64,000 nt of DNA from CAIWHR01 sp963741355. Its GTDB lineage: Bacteria > Pseudomonadota > Gammaproteobacteria > Burkholderiales > Casimicrobiaceae. Below the pieces are notes generated by a model. That model searched no databases. It saw nothing but the letters and a program-made list of their open reading frames with translations, and had not been told where the DNA came from. The DNA lies in the NCBI GenBank assembly GCA_963741355.1, contig CAVUIG010000024.1, forward strand, positions 1-64,000, read 5' to 3'. Position 1 is the stretch's first letter, and every line of letters starts with the position of its first letter. Position numbers and translations under genes: made by a program. This document shows, piece after piece, positions 26,019 through 35,464 of the stretch.

Positions 26019-27758
26019 ATGCAAACGCCTGATACGGCCCCGCGCCCTGCGACCGGGCTTCCGGAACCCCTGCGACCTGGAGCGGCAGGGGGGGCGCTCG
26101 TACATTCGCTGCCGGGCCGCGACCCGATAGGCGCGCAGAAATCGGCGTGCGACGCGATTTCGAGGATTCTCGCGGCCGACGAGGTCAGCACCGGGCAGCT
26201 CGACGCGTTGCTGAGCCTCGAGGCCGGCGGGCAACGGATCTGCAATCAATTGCTGAACCGATACGTCGACGGCGATGCGCAGGTTCGCGCGTTCGACCTG
26301 CGGGACTGGATTGCCGCGCTGCGCCTCAGCAAGAAGTTCTGTCAGGGCTACGAGCGCCTCCTGCGACGCGTCCAGGAAGGGACCGATCATCATTGGCTCG
26401 CGCACGCGCATTTCGTTCTCGTCAGGCTGTTTCACCACCGGCAGACCGAATTCCTGCTTCGCTTCATCCGGTTCAAGAAACGGATCCCCGGGCAATGGAA
26501 AGAGATTCACGAGGCGTACAAGTTCGCGCTGATGCGCGGCATCGCGATGAACAGCACCGCGGAAGACGCCGGGGACGCGCGTGACACGGCGAGCACGCTG
26601 GAGCAGCAGTACATCCGGCTCCTGCTGCTCGAGGTGCTCAACAACGGGCAGTTCTCGCCGCGCGATGCGCTGTGGGCGGACGGCTGGTTCAGCCGCTGGG
26701 CGAAGGCCCTGCGCCTCGAATGGCGCGAGTCCGCCAATGGAGCGCGGGCCACGAAGAAAGGATTCGTCGTCGATCTCGATGGCACGGACGGCCTCCGGCG
26801 CGCGGCCAACGCGGCCCCGCGCAATCCCCTCTATCTCGATCCGACGCCACTTGGAGTTCTGTTCGACAAGGAGCTCGAATCGCTGCGGGGCACGGACGTG
26901 CCGCGCGAATCCATGACGCCGGCGACGCGCGCCGGGAAGATCGCGCTGCTGAACAAGCTAAAAATCATTTACGCCCCGGTGCACGTCCAGATCACGCGTC
27001 GCGGCGAGCGCGAGCCGGTTGCGCTCGCGATCCAGGTGGTCACCGGTCTTGCGAACATCATCCAGATCCTGCGCGAGGAGGCGAGGACGCACGCGAGGGT
27101 CGCGCCGACACCCGAGCCGCAGCTCGATGCGAACACCTTCTCGCCCCTCGGCGCAGCGACGGATTTCCCGGCGTCCGCTGCCGGAGATGCCGTCGGTTCG
27201 TCCCCATTGTCAGGCGCGAGCGCCGCCGCCGTGGCGCAGGAAACCTGGCAGGTGAGGGATCGCAGCGATTCCGGTTCCCGCCTTCGCGGGCAGATCGACG
27301 ACCTCAACCGCATCATTCCAGGCTCGCTCATCGCCACTCGCGAAAACGCGAGCGGTCCATGGACGGTATCGGTGGTGCGGCGATTCCGGCGGCTGATGGT
27401 CAACTTTGTCGAGATCGGCGTGGAGCACATCGGCCGCGGGCCGAGCGTCGTCAAGATGGTCGCGAAGCCTTCCGGTAACGCTGGCGCCCACCCGCCCGGA
27501 GGCGACGCTCACGACAGGTTCGTGGCGCTCTACCTGCCGCCGAGCGAACGCCAACCTGTGATGCCGATCAAGACTCTGCTTCTTCCCGTGCGAAATTTTG
27601 GCGCGGACGGCAAAGTCACGCTGCTGTCGTCGCATTCGACGTACACGCTTCGGCTGAACGACCCGATTCAGCAGCAGTTCGAATACCTCTGGACCTCGTT
27701 CACCGTCATCGACGGTGCCGCCGCTTCGGACGGCGCGAAGACGATGGCGGCAGCGTGA
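26019..27758 (+). CDS. Large cytoplasmic protein of unknown function
   Basis: ATG 26019 (MQTPDTAPRPATGLPEPLRP) gives 579 residues with no signal peptide or membrane helix. The N-terminal half is helical (LRDWIAALRLSKKFCQGYER, RQTEFLLRFIRFKKRIPGQW and KEIHEAYKFALMRGIAMN). The C-terminal half is beta-rich (NRIIPGSLIATRENASGPWT, VSVVRRFRRLMVNFVEIGVE and RFVALYLPPSERQPVMPIKT). The layout suggests a PilZ-like C-terminal domain behind a helical domain, but the c-di-GMP motif RxxxR-DxSxxG is not evident. The frame is intact. Confidence 0.6.
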   Translation: MQTPDTAPRPATGLPEPLRPGAAGGALVHSLPGRDPIGAQKSACDAISRILAADEVSTGQLDALLSLEAGGQRICNQLLNRYVDGDAQVRAFDLRDWIAALRLSKKFCQGYERLLRRVQEGTDHHWLAHAHFVLVRLFHHRQTEFLLRFIRFKKRIPGQWKEIHEAYKFALMRGIAMNSTAEDAGDARDTASTLEQQYIRLLLLEVLNNGQFSPRDALWADGWFSRWAKALRLEWRESANGARATKKGFVVDLDGTDGLRRAANAAPRNPLYLDPTPLGVLFDKELESLRGTDVPRESMTPATRAGKIALLNKLKIIYAPVHVQITRRGEREPVALAIQVVTGLANIIQILREEARTHARVAPTPEPQLDANTFSPLGAATDFPASAAGDAVGSSPLSGASAAAVAQETWQVRDRSDSGSRLRGQIDDLNRIIPGSLIATRENASGPWTVSVVRRFRRLMVNFVEIGVEHIGRGPSVVKMVAKPSGNAGAHPPGGDAHDRFVALYLPPSERQPVMPIKTLLLPVRNFGADGKVTLLSSHSTYTLRLNDPIQQQFEYLWTSFTVIDGAAASDGAKTMAAA

Positions 27759-27854
27759 ACGCAGGGTTCAGCTGACGCGCCGCAATTCCTTGCTCCGGCG
27801 GCCGGGCCGGGCCCACTCGGATGTCGCGGCGGGCGCTACTGACCCGAAATGAGA

Positions 27855-27931
27855 TGGCGCGCCCGACAGGAATCGAACCTGTGACCTTTGGCTTCGGAAA
27901 CCAACACTCTATCCAACTGAGCTACGGGCGC
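27855..27931 (-). tRNA. tRNA-Arg (anticodon CCG)
   Basis: Reading the minus strand from 27931: acceptor GCGCCCG pairs with CGGGCGC, D-arm GCTC-AGTTGGATA-GAGT, anticodon stem TTGGT-TTCCGAA-GCCAA with CCG in the loop, and T-arm CAGG-TTCGATT-CCTG. Discriminator G and CCA are encoded. 77 nt. It lies in the gap between the 26019 gene and the cytochrome gene. No integrase or att-like repeat is beside it. Confidence 0.95.
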
Positions 27932-28160
27932 GCGAAGACGGATTTTACCGCGCCCGTCGAACGAGCGTCCACCCAGGGAGCCTCTGCACAGCGCAATCGT
28001 GAATACTCGTGCGGAGGCTCCCCAGCCTTGGGACCATGGTCCCGCCACGGTATAATGCGACGCCATTTCGGATCACCTTCGAGATCGGCGGCCGCCGAGA
28101 TTCCCGAATCACGTCCCCGTCGCGCCTACGCCGGCACTGAAGCCCGCTCCCGGACCAGGA

Positions 28161-29284
28161 ATGCCCATGCAGGAACACGCCAAGCACGTCTCCCCGATCA
28201 AGAACTGGAAGCAGCTCGCCGTTGTGGTCGTGCTCGCGTTCGCGGTGCCGGTCGCGGTCGCGGTGATCATCTCGCAATGGGTCACGGGCGGAATGAAGGG
28301 TGCGAATGAGACGGACGAGGACGTCATCCGTCGCATCATGCCGGTCGGCGAGGTCCAGCTCGCGGCGGCGGCGGGACCGAAGGCGGCGCGAAGCGGCGAG
28401 GACGTGTACAACCAGGTCTGCAAGAACTGCCACGAGGCCGGTGCTCGCCGGCGCGCCGAAGTTCGGCGACAAGGCTGCGTGGGCGAAAGTGATCGCGCAG
28501 GGCCCTGACGTCACGTTTCAGCACGCGCTGCAGGGGATTCGCGCGATGCCCGCGCGCGGCGGCAATCCCGATCTCGACGACGACGAGGTGAAGCGCGCCG
28601 CGGTCTACATGACCAACAAGGCCGGGGCGAACTGGAAGGCGCCGGCGCTGTCCGGCCGCGCAGCACGACGCCCGATCGCACCGGCGAGCAGGTCGTGCAG
28701 CTCGTTTGCAGCAAATGCCACGCGACCGGCGTGAACGGCGCGCCCCGGATCGGCGACCGCGACCAGTGGCGGGAACGCGTCAAGCCGGGCTACAAGTTCG
28801 TGCTCGACTCGGCGCTGCGCGGCCACGCCGGGATGCCTGCACGCGGCGGGATGGCCGAGCTGTCGGACGCCGAGATCGGGCGCGCGGTCGAGTACATGAT
28901 GAACGCCGGCGCCGGCAAGGTGGTGATGGACGTCCCCGCGTCGACCGTTCCGGCCGCAGCCGCCTGCGACACCTGCTGCCGCGCCAGCGACACCCGCTGC
29001 CGCGCCTGCGCAGCCGCGACGCGCCTGCGGCAGCCGCGAGCGCCGGCGAAGGCAAGAAGGTCTACGACGCCACGTGCGCGGTCTGCCACGGCGCGGGCCT
29101 TGCCGGAGCGCCGAAGTTCGGCGACAAGGCGCAGTGGGCGCCGCGCATCGCGCAAGGCGCCGACGTGCTCTTCGACCATGCGCAGAACGGCTTCAAAGCG
29201 ATGCCTCCGAAAGGCGGCAACAAGGCGCTCACCGACGCGCAGCTGCGAGCCGCGATCGACTACATGGTGGCCGCGTCGAAGTGA
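28161..29284 (+). CDS. Membrane-anchored tri-haem cytochrome c5-type protein, frameshifted
   Basis: The N-terminus has a membrane anchor (WKQLAVVVVLAFAVPVAVAV). Three c5-like haem domains follow, each with CxxCH, a KFGD or RIGD motif and a distal Met in AMP/GMP. They are VCKNCHEAG with APKFGDKAAWAKVIAQGP, VCSKCHATG with APRIGDRDQWRERVKPGY, and CAVCHGAG with APKFGDKAQWAPRIAQGA. Pro/Ala-rich linkers join them. Breaks near 28440, 28665 and 28985 split the frames. About 370 residues. It is a periplasmic electron carrier. Repeated c5 domains suggest internal duplication; the terminal oxidase partner is not in view. Confidence 0.85.
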
Positions 29285-29303
29285 CTTGAGTCTAATCCCG
29301 ATG

Positions 29304-29329
29304 AAAAACGCGGCCGTGGCCGCGTTTTT
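29304..29329. terminator. Bidirectional rho-independent terminator
   Basis: AAAAACGCGGCC and GGCCGCGTTTTT form a 12-bp stem with a two-base GT spacer. It has a T-run on the plus strand and, by symmetry, on the minus strand. It sits between the convergent cytochrome gene (ends 29284) and purF (ends 29366). Confidence 0.9.
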
Positions 29330-29365
29330 CATTGCTGCGCCGGAAGGCGCCGATGCGGGGCGCCG

Positions 29366-30883
29366 CTACTCGTTCACCGCGAGCGATTCGTGGCCTGCCA
29401 ATGCCTCGTAATCGCCTTCGCCGCGCAGGACGTCGCGCTCCTGCGCGAGTTGCGACAGGTAGGCCGCGGTGACGTCGCCGGTGATGTACTTGCCGTCGAA
29501 GCACGACGCCTCGAACTGGGTGAGCGCCGGATTGGCGGCGCGCACGGCGGCCTTCAGCGCATCGAGGTCCTGGTAGATGAGGAGATCGGCGCCGATCTCG
29601 CTGGCGACCTCGGCCTCGCTGCGGCCGGTCGCGACCAGCTCGCGCTGGTTCGGCATGTCGATGCCGTAGACGTTGGGATAGCGCACCGGCGGGCTCGCCG
29701 AGGCGAAGTAGACCTTTTTCGCGCCGGCTTCGCGCGCCATCTGGACGATCTCGCGCGACGTGGTTCCGCGCACGATCGAGTCGTCGACCAGCAGCACGAC
29801 CTTGTCCTTGAATTCCATGCCGATCGGATTGAGCTTCTGGCGCACGCTCTTCCGGCGCATCGCCTGCCCCGGCATGATGAACGTGCGGCCGATGTAGCGG
29901 TTCTTGACGAAGCCCTCGCGATACGTGAGTCCCAGCGTGTTGGCGAGCTGCAGCGCCGAGGGGCGGCTCGAATCGGGGATCGGGATCACGACGTCGACGT
30001 CCTGCGCCTCCGGCATCGCGCGGATCTTGTACGCGAGCTGCTCGCCCATGTGCAGCCGCGACTCGTACACCGACGTGCCGTCGATCAGCGAGTCGGGTCG
30101 CGCGAGGTAGACGAACTCGAAGATGCACGGCGCCAGGATCGGCTTGTCGGCGCACTGGCGCGACGCGAAAGTCCCGGCCTGGTCGACGTAGATCGCCTCG
30201 CCCGGCGCGACGTCGCGCAGCACCGTGAATCCGAGCGCCTCGAGCGCGACCGATTCGCTCGCGACCATGTATTCGCGTCCGCCCATCGCCTCGTTGACGC
30301 CGATGATGAGCGGACGAATGCCGTAGGGATCGCGGAAGGCGAGCATCCCGTAGCCGGCGATCATCGCGACGATCGCATAGGCGCCGCGGCAGCGCCGATG
30401 CACGCCGGCAACCGCGGCGAAGATCGCGCTGGCGTCGAGGCGCGCATGGTGCGCCGCGCGCTCGAGCTCGAGCGCCAGCACGTTGAGCAGCACCTCGGAA
30501 TCGGAATTGGTGTTGACGTGGCGGAAATCGAGCTGGAAGAGCTCCCGTTTCAGCGCCTCGCTGTTGGTCAGGTTGCCGTTGTGCGCGAGCGTCACGCCGA
30601 ACGGCGAGTTCACGTAGAACGGCTGCGATTCGAGCTCCGAGGCCGCCGAGCCCGCCGTCGGATAGCGGCAGTGGCCGATCCCGAGGTTGCCGTGCAGCTC
30701 GCGCATGTTGCGCGTGCGGAACACGTCGCGGACGTAGCCGCTGCCCTTGTGCATGTGGAACGCCGGGCCGTCGCTGGTCGCGATGCCGGCGGCGTCCTGG
30801 CCGCGGTGCTGCAGGAGCAGCAGCCCGTCATAGAGCAGCTGGTTCACCGGCGTGGTGGCGACGGCGCCTACGATTCCGCACAT
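29366..30883 (-). CDS. purF: Amidophosphoribosyltransferase
   Basis: An intact protein of 505 residues. It starts MCGIVGAV, so Cys2 becomes the N-terminal nucleophile of the glutaminase domain after Met removal, with no propeptide. LLLQHRGQDAAGIATSD and GIGHCRYPTAGS follow. The phosphoribosyltransferase domain has the PRPP loop VVLLVDDSIVRGTTS (about residue 366). The enzyme makes 5-phosphoribosylamine from PRPP and glutamine, the first step of purine synthesis. Its start overlaps the end of cvpA, the conserved cvpA-purF arrangement. Confidence 0.97.
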   Translation of the reverse strand: MCGIVGAVATTPVNQLLYDGLLLLQHRGQDAAGIATSDGPAFHMHKGSGYVRDVFRTRNMRELHGNLGIGHCRYPTAGSAASELESQPFYVNSPFGVTLAHNGNLTNSEALKRELFQLDFRHVNTNSDSEVLLNVLALELERAAHHARLDASAIFAAVAGVHRRCRGAYAIVAMIAGYGMLAFRDPYGIRPLIIGVNEAMGGREYMVASESVALEALGFTVLRDVAPGEAIYVDQAGTFASRQCADKPILAPCIFEFVYLARPDSLIDGTSVYESRLHMGEQLAYKIRAMPEAQDVDVVIPIPDSSRPSALQLANTLGLTYREGFVKNRYIGRTFIMPGQAMRRKSVRQKLNPIGMEFKDKVVLLVDDSIVRGTTSREIVQMAREAGAKKVYFASASPPVRYPNVYGIDMPNQRELVATGRSEAEVASEIGADLLIYQDLDALKAAVRAANPALTQFEASCFDGKYITGDVTAAYLSQLAQERDVLRGEGDYEALAGHESLAVNE

Positions 30884-31440
30884 TGCTCGTTCACTCCATG
30901 CGACCCGTTCATGGCGGTCGACCGGTTGCCTGCAGGTGCCGGCATCGGCGCCGAATAGTTGAGCCGCGACGCCCACGAAGGAGGGAGATAGGGGCGAAGC
31001 GACAGCGCCACAACCCCCAACGCGGGCCCGAACCACGAATTCTGCCACCAATCGCGCTGCGGCAGGGTCGTAATGCCGGCGAGCAGCACGAACACGACCA
31101 CCGCGAGCATGCCGCGCATCAGCCCGAACACGCCGCCCAGGAAGCGATCGAGGAAGCGCAGCCCGATGGCACGCACCGCGCCGCGGAGCAGCGCGCCGGT
31201 GATCGCGCCCGCGATCAGCACCACGACGAGGATCAGCACGAAGGCGAGGAGCTCGCGCGCGAGCGGCGGCGCGTTGATGAAGCCGAGCTGTCCCGCGACC
31301 GCTCCGGAGAACGAGATCGCCGCGGCGATGCCGACGAACCACGCGGCGAGCGCGACCAGCTCACGCACGACACCGCGCACCATCGCGAGGACTGTCGACA
31401 GCGCGACGACGACGATGATCGCGATGTCGAAGCCGGTCAT
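30868..31440 (-). CDS. cvpA: CvpA family membrane protein
   Basis: An intact protein of 190 residues. MTGFDIAIIVVVALSTVLAM is followed by the CvpA signature RGVVRELVALAAWFVGIAAA and RFLDRFLGGVFGLMRGMLAV. It has four or five transmembrane helices. The C-terminal end overlaps the purF start by 16 bp. CvpA proteins are needed for colicin V export in E. coli and for envelope stress tolerance elsewhere. Confidence 0.92.
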   Translation of the reverse strand: MTGFDIAIIVVVALSTVLAMVRGVVRELVALAAWFVGIAAAISFSGAVAGQLGFINAPPLARELLAFVLILVVVLIAGAITGALLRGAVRAIGLRFLDRFLGGVFGLMRGMLAVVVFVLLAGITTLPQRDWWQNSWFGPALGVVALSLRPYLPPSWASRLNYSAPMPAPAGNRSTAMNGSHGVNEQCAES

Positions 31441-31486
31441 CGGCGGGATCTTCGAGCGATCGCGAGGCCCATGGCGATGGCCGCGG

Positions 31487-32332
31487 TCAGCGCGCCGGCG
31501 CGACCATGCCGTTGACGAAGCCCTTGGACTCGAGCTTCACGCGGGCGGCTTCGGCCTCGGCGCGCGTCGCGAATCCTCCGACCCGCACGCGCCAGAGCTT
31601 GCCGCGGCTCGTGTCGACGGCCTCGACGTGCGCGGACTCGTAGCCGGCCTTCTTGAGCCGGTTGGCGTACGCATTCGCGCCCTTGTCGTCGGAAAATGCG
31701 GCGAGCTGCACGGCGAAGCCCGCCGCGGGCGCCGATTTCGCGTCGGGCGCGGGCGTCGCGGGCGCACTCGTCGATGCTGCGCCGGGCGCGGGCGCAGCCT
31801 TGGCCGGTGCGCTCTTGGCGTCGGGCGCGGGGACCGCCTTGGCCGCAGGCGTCGCGGGCAGCTTCGACTCCGCTGCGGCAACGGATTTGTTCGATGCCGC
31901 CGGCGTGGTCGCATCCGCAACGGGCGCAGCGGGTGGGGCGGCGCTCGTGCCTTCGGCGGCCGGCTTCGCGGCGGGCGTTTCGGGTGCGGCGCCTTTCGCA
32001 GCCTCGGCATTCGGGGATGCGGATTTCGCCGCGTCCGGTTTCGGCGGCTCCGGTTTCGCGTCAGTGGGCGCGCTCTTCGGTTCCGGCTTCGGAGTCGGGA
32101 CCACGGCGTCGCCCGGCTTGCTGCGCGTCAGCCGATTGACGAACTTGCCTTCGTCGACCGGCGGGATCTGCACGGAAACGTCCTCGCCGAGCGGCTGCGG
32201 GTCCTTCTCGAGCAGCATCGGCACGATGACCGCGGCGGCGGCCGCCAGCACGACCGCGCCGACGAGGCGGCGCCTCGCCCTGCGTTTCTGTTCGTCGACC
32301 GCGCGGTCGCCATCGGGGAGTCGGTCGCTCAT
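31487..32332 (-). CDS. dedD: SPOR-domain cell-division protein (DedD-like)
   Basis: An intact protein of 281 residues. A cytoplasmic basic N-terminus (DEQKRRARRRLVGAVVLAAA) leads into one TM helix. A long Pro/Ala/Lys periplasmic linker and a C-terminal SPOR domain follow (AGFAVQLAAFSDDKGANAYA, NRLKKAGYESAHVEAVDTSR and LWRVRVGGFATRAEAEAARV). SPOR domains bind denuded peptidoglycan at the septum. Its stop lies 46 bp before cvpA, and it overlaps folC upstream. Confidence 0.88.
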   Translation of the reverse strand: MSDRLPDGDRAVDEQKRRARRRLVGAVVLAAAAAVIVPMLLEKDPQPLGEDVSVQIPPVDEGKFVNRLTRSKPGDAVVPTPKPEPKSAPTDAKPEPPKPDAAKSASPNAEAAKGAAPETPAAKPAAEGTSAAPPAAPVADATTPAASNKSVAAAESKLPATPAAKAVPAPDAKSAPAKAAPAPGAASTSAPATPAPDAKSAPAAGFAVQLAAFSDDKGANAYANRLKKAGYESAHVEAVDTSRGKLWRVRVGGFATRAEAEAARVKLESKGFVNGMVAPAR

Positions 32333-33633
32333 GGTCTCGGGTCGATCACTTCTGCACTCCGGGCGGCCGGCATCGCGTCGGCCACGGTGAGAAAGGATCC
32401 GAAAACGACGATTTTATCAGCTTCGCCCGCTTCACCCCGCGCGGCGTCGAGCGCTTGCGCGACCGTGCCGAACGAACGGATCGCCGCGGGCGCCACGCCG
32501 GCCGCGACAAGCACGTCGACGAGCGCTTGCGCGGACGCGCCGCGCGGACCCGGAAGCGCCGCGACGAACCAGCGGTCGACGCTGCGCTTCATCGCTTCGA
32601 CGACGCCCGCGATGTCCTTGTCGGCGAGCATGCCGAACACCGCGAGCGCGCGCTCGCGATAGCCGGTCGCGTCGAGCGTCGCGGCGAGCACTCGCGCCGC
32701 GTCCGGATTGTGGGCGACGTCGAGGATCACCGCGGGACGGCCGGGCAGCACCTGGAACCGGCCGCGCAGCGTGACTTCGACGAGGCCGGCGCGAATGGCG
32801 CCGGCTTCGACCGGATGCGTCTCGCGGAGGAGGTCGAGCGCCGCAATGGCCGTCGCGGCGTTCGCGACCTGGACGGTGGCCCTGAGCGCGGGATAGGGCA
32901 GCCCGAATCGCTTGCCGCCGGGGCCGTCGAAATCCCATTGCCCGGATTTCGCGGTCGCGCGGAAATCGCGTCCGATCCGCAGCACCGGCGCGCCGATGGC
33001 GTCAGCGGCCTCGACGAGCGCGCGCGGCGGATCGAAGTCGCCGCAGACCACCGGTCGCCCGGGCCGGAAGACGCCGGCCTTCTCGCGGCCGATGGTTTCG
33101 CGCGTCGGCCCGAGGTAATCGACGTGGTCGATGCCGATGCTGGTGACCACCGCGACGTCGGCGTCGACGATGTTGACCGCGTCGAGGCGCCCGCCCAAGC
33201 CGACTTCGAGGATCGTCAGGTCGGGTTTCGCGCGCGCGAAGAGCCAGAGCGCCGCCAGCGTGCCGAACTCGAAATACGTGAGCGCGACGCCCTCGCGCAC
33301 GTCCTCGACGGCGTTGAACGCGGTCACGAGATCCGCATCGCTCGCGCATTCGCCGCCGATGCGCACTCGCTCGTTGTAGCGCGCGAGGTGCGGCGACGTG
33401 TACAGCGCGGGGCGGTAGCCGGACGCCAGCAGCATCGATTCCATCAGCGCGCACACCGATCCCTTGCCGTTGGTGCCGGCGACGGTGATCACGGGTCGCG
33501 GCGGCGCGATGCCCATCCGCGCGTAGACCGAGCGGACGCGCGGCAGGCCGAGCGCCATCTGTTTCGGGTGCAGCGTCTCGAGATACCGCAGCCACGCGGC
33601 GAGCGTGTCCGGGCGGACGGGATCGGCGGTCAC
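32329..33633 (-). CDS. folC: Dihydrofolate synthase / folylpolyglutamate synthase
   Basis: An intact protein of 434 residues. FolC opening LAAWLRYLETLHPKQMALGL, P-loop GTNGKGS at residues 53-59, LYTSPHLARYNERVRIGGE, then LEVGLGGRLDAVN and TSIGIDHVDYLG with metal and ligase residues. VILDVAHNPDAARVLAATLD follows. It adds glutamate to dihydropteroate and to folates. Overlap with dedD and a gap of 67 bp to accD fit one operon. Confidence 0.95.
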   Translation of the reverse strand: MTADPVRPDTLAAWLRYLETLHPKQMALGLPRVRSVYARMGIAPPRPVITVAGTNGKGSVCALMESMLLASGYRPALYTSPHLARYNERVRIGGECASDADLVTAFNAVEDVREGVALTYFEFGTLAALWLFARAKPDLTILEVGLGGRLDAVNIVDADVAVVTSIGIDHVDYLGPTRETIGREKAGVFRPGRPVVCGDFDPPRALVEAADAIGAPVLRIGRDFRATAKSGQWDFDGPGGKRFGLPYPALRATVQVANAATAIAALDLLRETHPVEAGAIRAGLVEVTLRGRFQVLPGRPAVILDVAHNPDAARVLAATLDATGYRERALAVFGMLADKDIAGVVEAMKRSVDRWFVAALPGPRGASAQALVDVLVAAGVAPAAIRSFGTVAQALDAARGEAGEADKIVVFGSFLTVADAMPAARSAEVIDPRP

Positions 33634-33700
33634 GGTGCCGCGGATTCGCGAATCGCCGGCGGCTGCGCGAACATGCGGGGGCGCACCGGCGGCGGCTCGC

Positions 33701-34570
33701 TCAGCTTGCCGGCGCCGGCTGCTTCGACAGCATCGCCAGGAGCCGGGCGATCTCGTCCTTCAGCGCGCGCCGGTCGATGATCATGTCGATCGCGCCTTTC
33801 TGCAGCAGGAATTCGGCGCGCTGGAATCCTTCCGGCAGCTTCTCGCGCACCGTCTGCTCGATCACCCGCGGCCCCGCGAAGCCGATGAGGGCGCCCGGCT
33901 CGGCGATCACGACATCGGCGACGAAGGCGAACGAGGCCGACACTCCGCCCATCGTCGGATCGGACAGGATCGACAGGAACGGCAGGCGCGCCTTGGTGAG
34001 CTCCTGCAGCACGGCGGTCGTCTTCGCCATCTGGAACAGCGAATTCACGCCTTCCTGCATGCGCGCGCCGCCCGAGGCGGTGATGCTGATGAACGGAATG
34101 CGGTTTTCGTAGGCGACGCGCACGCCGCGGACGAAGCGCTCGCCGACGACCGAGCCCATCGAGCCGCCCATGAAGCCGAATTCGAACGCCGCGAGCACCA
34201 GGGGCACGCTCTTCACGCTGCCCTGCATCACGACGATCGCATCGGTCTCGCCGGTTTCCTCGAGCGCGGCGGCGAGCCGCTCGGGGTATTTCTTCTGGTC
34301 CTTGAACTTGAGCGTGTCGACCGGCACGACTTCGGAGCCGATCTCGAATCGGCCCTCGGGATCGAGCAGCTGCTCGATGCGCTCGCGCGCCGGAACGCGC
34401 GCGTGATGGTTGCACTTGGGACAGACGTGGAGGTTGTTCTCGAGGTCCGTGCGATAGAGCACCGCCTCGCAGGCGGGGCACTTGACCCACAGTCCCTCGG
34501 GCACGGCGGTCTTCTTGACGCCCGGCGTGCTCTTGATGCGCGGTGGCAGGAGCTTCTGCAGCCAGCTCAT
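33701..34570 (-). CDS. accD: Acetyl-CoA carboxylase carboxyltransferase subunit beta
   Basis: An intact protein of 289 residues. The N-terminal zinc ribbon has Cys31, Cys34, Cys50 and Cys53 (CPACEAVLYR, VCPKC). The crotonase-fold core shows ITASGGARMQEGVNSLFQMA and DPTMGGVSASFAFVADVVIA, then EPGALIGFAGPRVIEQTVRE. It forms the carboxyltransferase with AccA, which is not in the window. The trpA-accD-folC order is standard in betaproteobacteria. Confidence 0.97.
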   Translation of the reverse strand: MSWLQKLLPPRIKSTPGVKKTAVPEGLWVKCPACEAVLYRTDLENNLHVCPKCNHHARVPARERIEQLLDPEGRFEIGSEVVPVDTLKFKDQKKYPERLAAALEETGETDAIVVMQGSVKSVPLVLAAFEFGFMGGSMGSVVGERFVRGVRVAYENRIPFISITASGGARMQEGVNSLFQMAKTTAVLQELTKARLPFLSILSDPTMGGVSASFAFVADVVIAEPGALIGFAGPRVIEQTVREKLPEGFQRAEFLLQKGAIDMIIDRRALKDEIARLLAMLSKQPAPAS

Positions 34571-34648
34571 CGCGTCTCCGTAGGGCGCGCGCCGCGGCCG
34601 GCGCGCGTTGTCAATGGCACGGTCGAAGCCGGTTTCGCGCGCATTGTC

Positions 34649-35464
34649 CTAGGCCGCACGCTTCTTGTCGAGATCGAGCGCGCCGCGGATGCCGGCGAGC
34701 CACGCGCCGGCGCGCGCCGCCGCGCCTTCCGGCGCACCGGCCTCGATCTCCTGGATGATGCGGCTGCCGATGACCACCGCGTCGGCGACGCGCGCGATCG
34801 CGCGCGCGCTGTCGGCGTCGCGGATGCCGAAGCCCACGCCGACGGGAAGCGTCACGTGGCGGCGAATCTCGGCGAGCTTGCGCGCGACCTCCGCGGTGTC
34901 GAGATGCCCGGCGCCGGTCACGCCCTTGAGCGACACGTAGTAGACATAGCCCCGCGCGAGCCGCGCGATCGTCGCGATGCGGTTTTCCGGCGTCGTCGGG
35001 GCGAGCAGGAAGATCGGCGCAAGATCATGCTCGCCAAGGAGCGCCGCGAAATCGGCGGCTTCCTCGGGCGGATAATCGACCACCAGAACGCCATCGACGC
35101 CCGCCGCGCGCGCGCGGTCGGCGAAGGGCGCGACGCCCATCGCCTCGATCGGATTCGCGTAACCCATCAGCACGACGGGCGTCACCGTGTCCGTCGCGCG
35201 GAACGACGCCACCGTCGCGAGCACGTCTTTCAGGCCGACGTGCTGCGCAAGGGCACGCTCGGACGCGCGCTGGATCACCGGGCCGTCGGCCATCGGATCG
35301 GAGAAAGGGACTCCCAGCTCGATCACGTCGGCGCCCGCGGCGACGAGCGCGCGCAGGATCGGCAGCGTCTCGGCGAGCGACGGATCGCCGACCGTCACGT
35401 ACGGAATCAGCGCCGTGCGGCCCGCGGCGCGCAGCTTGGCGAACGTGGCGTCGATGCGGTTCAC
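34649..35464 (-). CDS. trpA: Tryptophan synthase alpha subunit
   Basis: Start GTG 35464 overlaps the trpB stop (GTGA) and gives 271 residues, an intact gene. The catalytic Glu49 and Asp60 are in VIELGVPFSDPMADGPVIQR. GVDGVLVVDYPPEEAADF, VYYVSLKGVTGAG and LPVGVGFGIRDADSARAIA line the phosphate site. It cleaves indole-3-glycerol phosphate and passes indole to TrpB. Confidence 0.97.
   Translation of the reverse strand: MNRIDATFAKLRAAGRTALIPYVTVGDPSLAETLPILRALVAAGADVIELGVPFSDPMADGPVIQRASERALAQHVGLKDVLATVASFRATDTVTPVVLMGYANPIEAMGVAPFADRARAAGVDGVLVVDYPPEEAADFAALLGEHDLAPIFLLAPTTPENRIATIARLARGYVYYVSLKGVTGAGHLDTAEVARKLAEIRRHVTLPVGVGFGIRDADSARAIARVADAVVIGSRIIQEIEAGAPEGAAARAGAWLAGIRGALDLDKKRAA

Noticed and set aside
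27855..27931. tRNA-Arg as an integration site for a genomic island
   Set aside because: No integrase, no direct repeat of the tRNA 3' end and no composition change beside it.
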